Positions 5,698-6,346 of a DNA stretch of 6,346 bases are shown here, one piece after another. The notes beneath the pieces are model-generated. The model was not told where the DNA came from. It made no database searches and saw nothing but the letters and a program-made list of their open reading frames with translations. Position 1 is the first letter of the stretch. Every line of letters starts with the position of its first letter. This DNA is from Promethearchaeota archaeon. GTDB taxonomy: Archaea; Asgardarchaeota; Lokiarchaeia; Sigyniarchaeales; SOKP01. The translations under genes were made by a program, and so were the position numbers. The stretch is taken from positions 1-6,346 of the forward strand of contig JAGXNU010000125.1 of NCBI GenBank assembly GCA_019894815.1, written 5' to 3'.

Positions 5698-6225
5698 GTG
5701 TCCAATTATGATTTTACTTTTAAGGTTCTTTTGCTAGGGGATGCTAGCGTCGGTAAAACCAGTTTTACCAAAAGATACTGCTATAATATCTTCAATCCTT
5801 CTGAAAGGTTGACAATCGGGGTAGATTTTCACGTAAAAACTATTGAATTACACGGAAGGAAAATAAAACTCCAAATCTGGGATATTGGAGGGGAAGAACG
5901 ATTTAGGTTCCTACTTCCAACATATTGTCTCGGAGCAAATGCAGCCTTTTTGTTATATGACATTACTCGCCCACAAACTCTAGATAATATAAGCGAATGG
6001 ACAAATATTGTACGGCAAAAGGGAGGACCTGTTCCAATCATGTTAATTGGCTCGAAAATAGATCTTGAAACGCCTCAAAGAAACATACCTCGCGAATATG
6101 GAATTCAAATTGCTGAAAAACACAACATGAATTCCTTTGGTGAAATTTCCAGTAAAACGGGACAAAATGTAACAAAAACTTTTGAAGTTCTCACTGAACT
6201 TACATTAGAAAAGATGGAAAAATAG
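5698..6225 (+). CDS. Rab/Ras-type small GTPase, Asgard eukaryotic-signature protein
   Basis: The 175-residue protein is a single GTPase domain of normal Ras-superfamily length. G1/P-loop is GDASVGKTS (14-22) with Lys20 and Thr21. Switch I has Thr39 in TIGVDF, the Rab-like form. G3 is WDIGGEERF (61-69), so the position of Ras Gln61 is Glu66. G4 is GSKIDL (118-123), with Ser119 in place of the usual Asn of NKxD. G5 is EISSKTG (149-155). These variations resemble other Asgard small GTPases as I know them. It should switch between GTP and GDP states and bind effectors; its process is unknown. There is no C-terminal cysteine, so no prenyl anchor, and no membrane segment, so it is probably cytosolic or recruited by partners. 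The start is GTG, supported by the site at 5686-5693 and the upstream stop. Its own promoter at 5668 suggests independent transcription, and the gene at 6236 follows after 10 bases. Confidence 0.93.
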   Translation: MSNYDFTFKVLLLGDASVGKTSFTKRYCYNIFNPSERLTIGVDFHVKTIELHGRKIKLQIWDIGGEERFRFLLPTYCLGANAAFLLYDITRPQTLDNISEWTNIVRQKGGPVPIMLIGSKIDLETPQRNIPREYGIQIAEKHNMNSFGEISSKTGQNVTKTFEVLTELTLEKMEK

Positions 6226-6231
6226 GTGTGA
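6224..6231 (+). promoter_or_regulatory. Shine-Dalgarno site for the gene starting at 6236
   Basis: AGGTGTGA overlaps the TAG stop (6223-6225) of the GTPase and contains AGGTG, a good match to the archaeal Shine-Dalgarno sequence, about seven bases before ATG 6236. The overlap implies that the gene is read from the same message as the GTPase. Confidence 0.6.
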
Positions 6232-6235
6232 ATAA

Positions 6236-6346
6236 ATGGAAGAAAGTGAATTTTTAGCTATCAGTTCTTTGTTTGACACAATTGGTGTCATTGAAAAAGG
6301 AATTGAAAGAATCTATCATTATCTTCTTAAAAATAAACGGATAGAT
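6236..6346 (+). CDS. N-terminal fragment of an unidentified protein, possible winged-helix start
   Basis: ATG 6236 opens a frame of 37 codons that is still open at the window edge, preceded by a good Shine-Dalgarno site and only 10 bases after the GTPase stop, so co-transcription is very likely. The visible sequence begins MEESEFLAISSLFDTIG and continues VIEKGIERIYHYLLKNKRID. The pattern of a hydrophobic helix, a short turn and an IY..LL helix resembles the first helices of TrmB/MarR-type winged-helix domains. It does not look like a Roadblock/LC7 domain, which often accompanies Asgard GTPases. With so little sequence the fold is only a suggestion. Confidence 0.6.
   Translation, partial: MEESEFLAISSLFDTIGVIEKGIERIYHYLLKNKRID

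Noticed and set aside
5684..5737. Short 17-residue frame starting at ATG 5684 and overlapping the GTPase start
   Set aside because: It is in a different frame from the GTPase, has no ribosome site of its own and ends within 54 bases; the ATG arises by chance next to the GGGTGG site.
5829..6041. 70-codon minus-strand frame inside the GTPase gene
   Set aside because: It is antisense to the G3-G4 coding region, and its product shows no motif.
1..6346. CRISPR array, insertion sequence, integrase site or tandem repeats
   Set aside because: No regularly spaced repeats, terminal inverted repeats, transposase motifs or duplicated flanks were seen on reading both strands.

Overview
The window reads as archaeal DNA, most likely from an Asgard archaeon (Lokiarchaeia/Promethearchaeota-like). 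Three things point there. It encodes an intronless Rab/Ras-type small GTPase (5698-6225), a eukaryotic-signature protein that is abundant in Asgard genomes. The DNA is strongly A+T-rich. The gaps carry archaeal TATA-like promoters and oligo-T tracts, and one gene junction has a clear Shine-Dalgarno site. Lineage is inferred from protein character alone, since there is no rRNA gene in the window.

Layout: (1) 1-648, minus strand, is the N-terminal half of a GPH/MelB-type sugar:cation symporter that runs off the left edge. (2) 649-841 is a divergent promoter region with TATA-like elements facing both ways and a perfect A/T palindrome. (3) 842-4712 is a co-directional metabolic cluster: a class-V PLP enzyme resembling cysteine desulfurases, a URO-D-fold protein of the methyltransferase (MtaA/MtbA-like) type, and a TIM-barrel amidohydrolase of the amidohydrolase-2 type. 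The gaps are 70 and 63 bases, and a hairpin plus T-tracts after the second gene may attenuate transcription into the third. (4) 4713-4934 is an A/T-rich gap with no gene, only T-rich stretches and promoter-like sequence before the next gene. (5) 4935-5495 is a small acidic protein with at least one HEAT-like helical repeat. (6) 5496-5697 is a regulatory gap with a T-tract, overlapping inverted repeats and a strong TATA box. (7) 5698-6225 is the small GTPase, followed after 10 bases by a gene that starts at 6236, has a good Shine-Dalgarno site and runs off the right edge. Its N-terminus could begin a winged-helix domain.

How the genes may work together (inference): the transporter and the three metabolic genes could form a locus for uptake and breakdown of a small substrate, possibly a methylated or sulfur/amino-containing one. 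No substrate can be read from the sequence. The GTPase and the downstream gene are probably co-transcribed. The HEAT-like gene lies upstream in the same orientation but is separated by a likely terminator and a new promoter. No mobile element, CRISPR array, tRNA or rRNA is visible.
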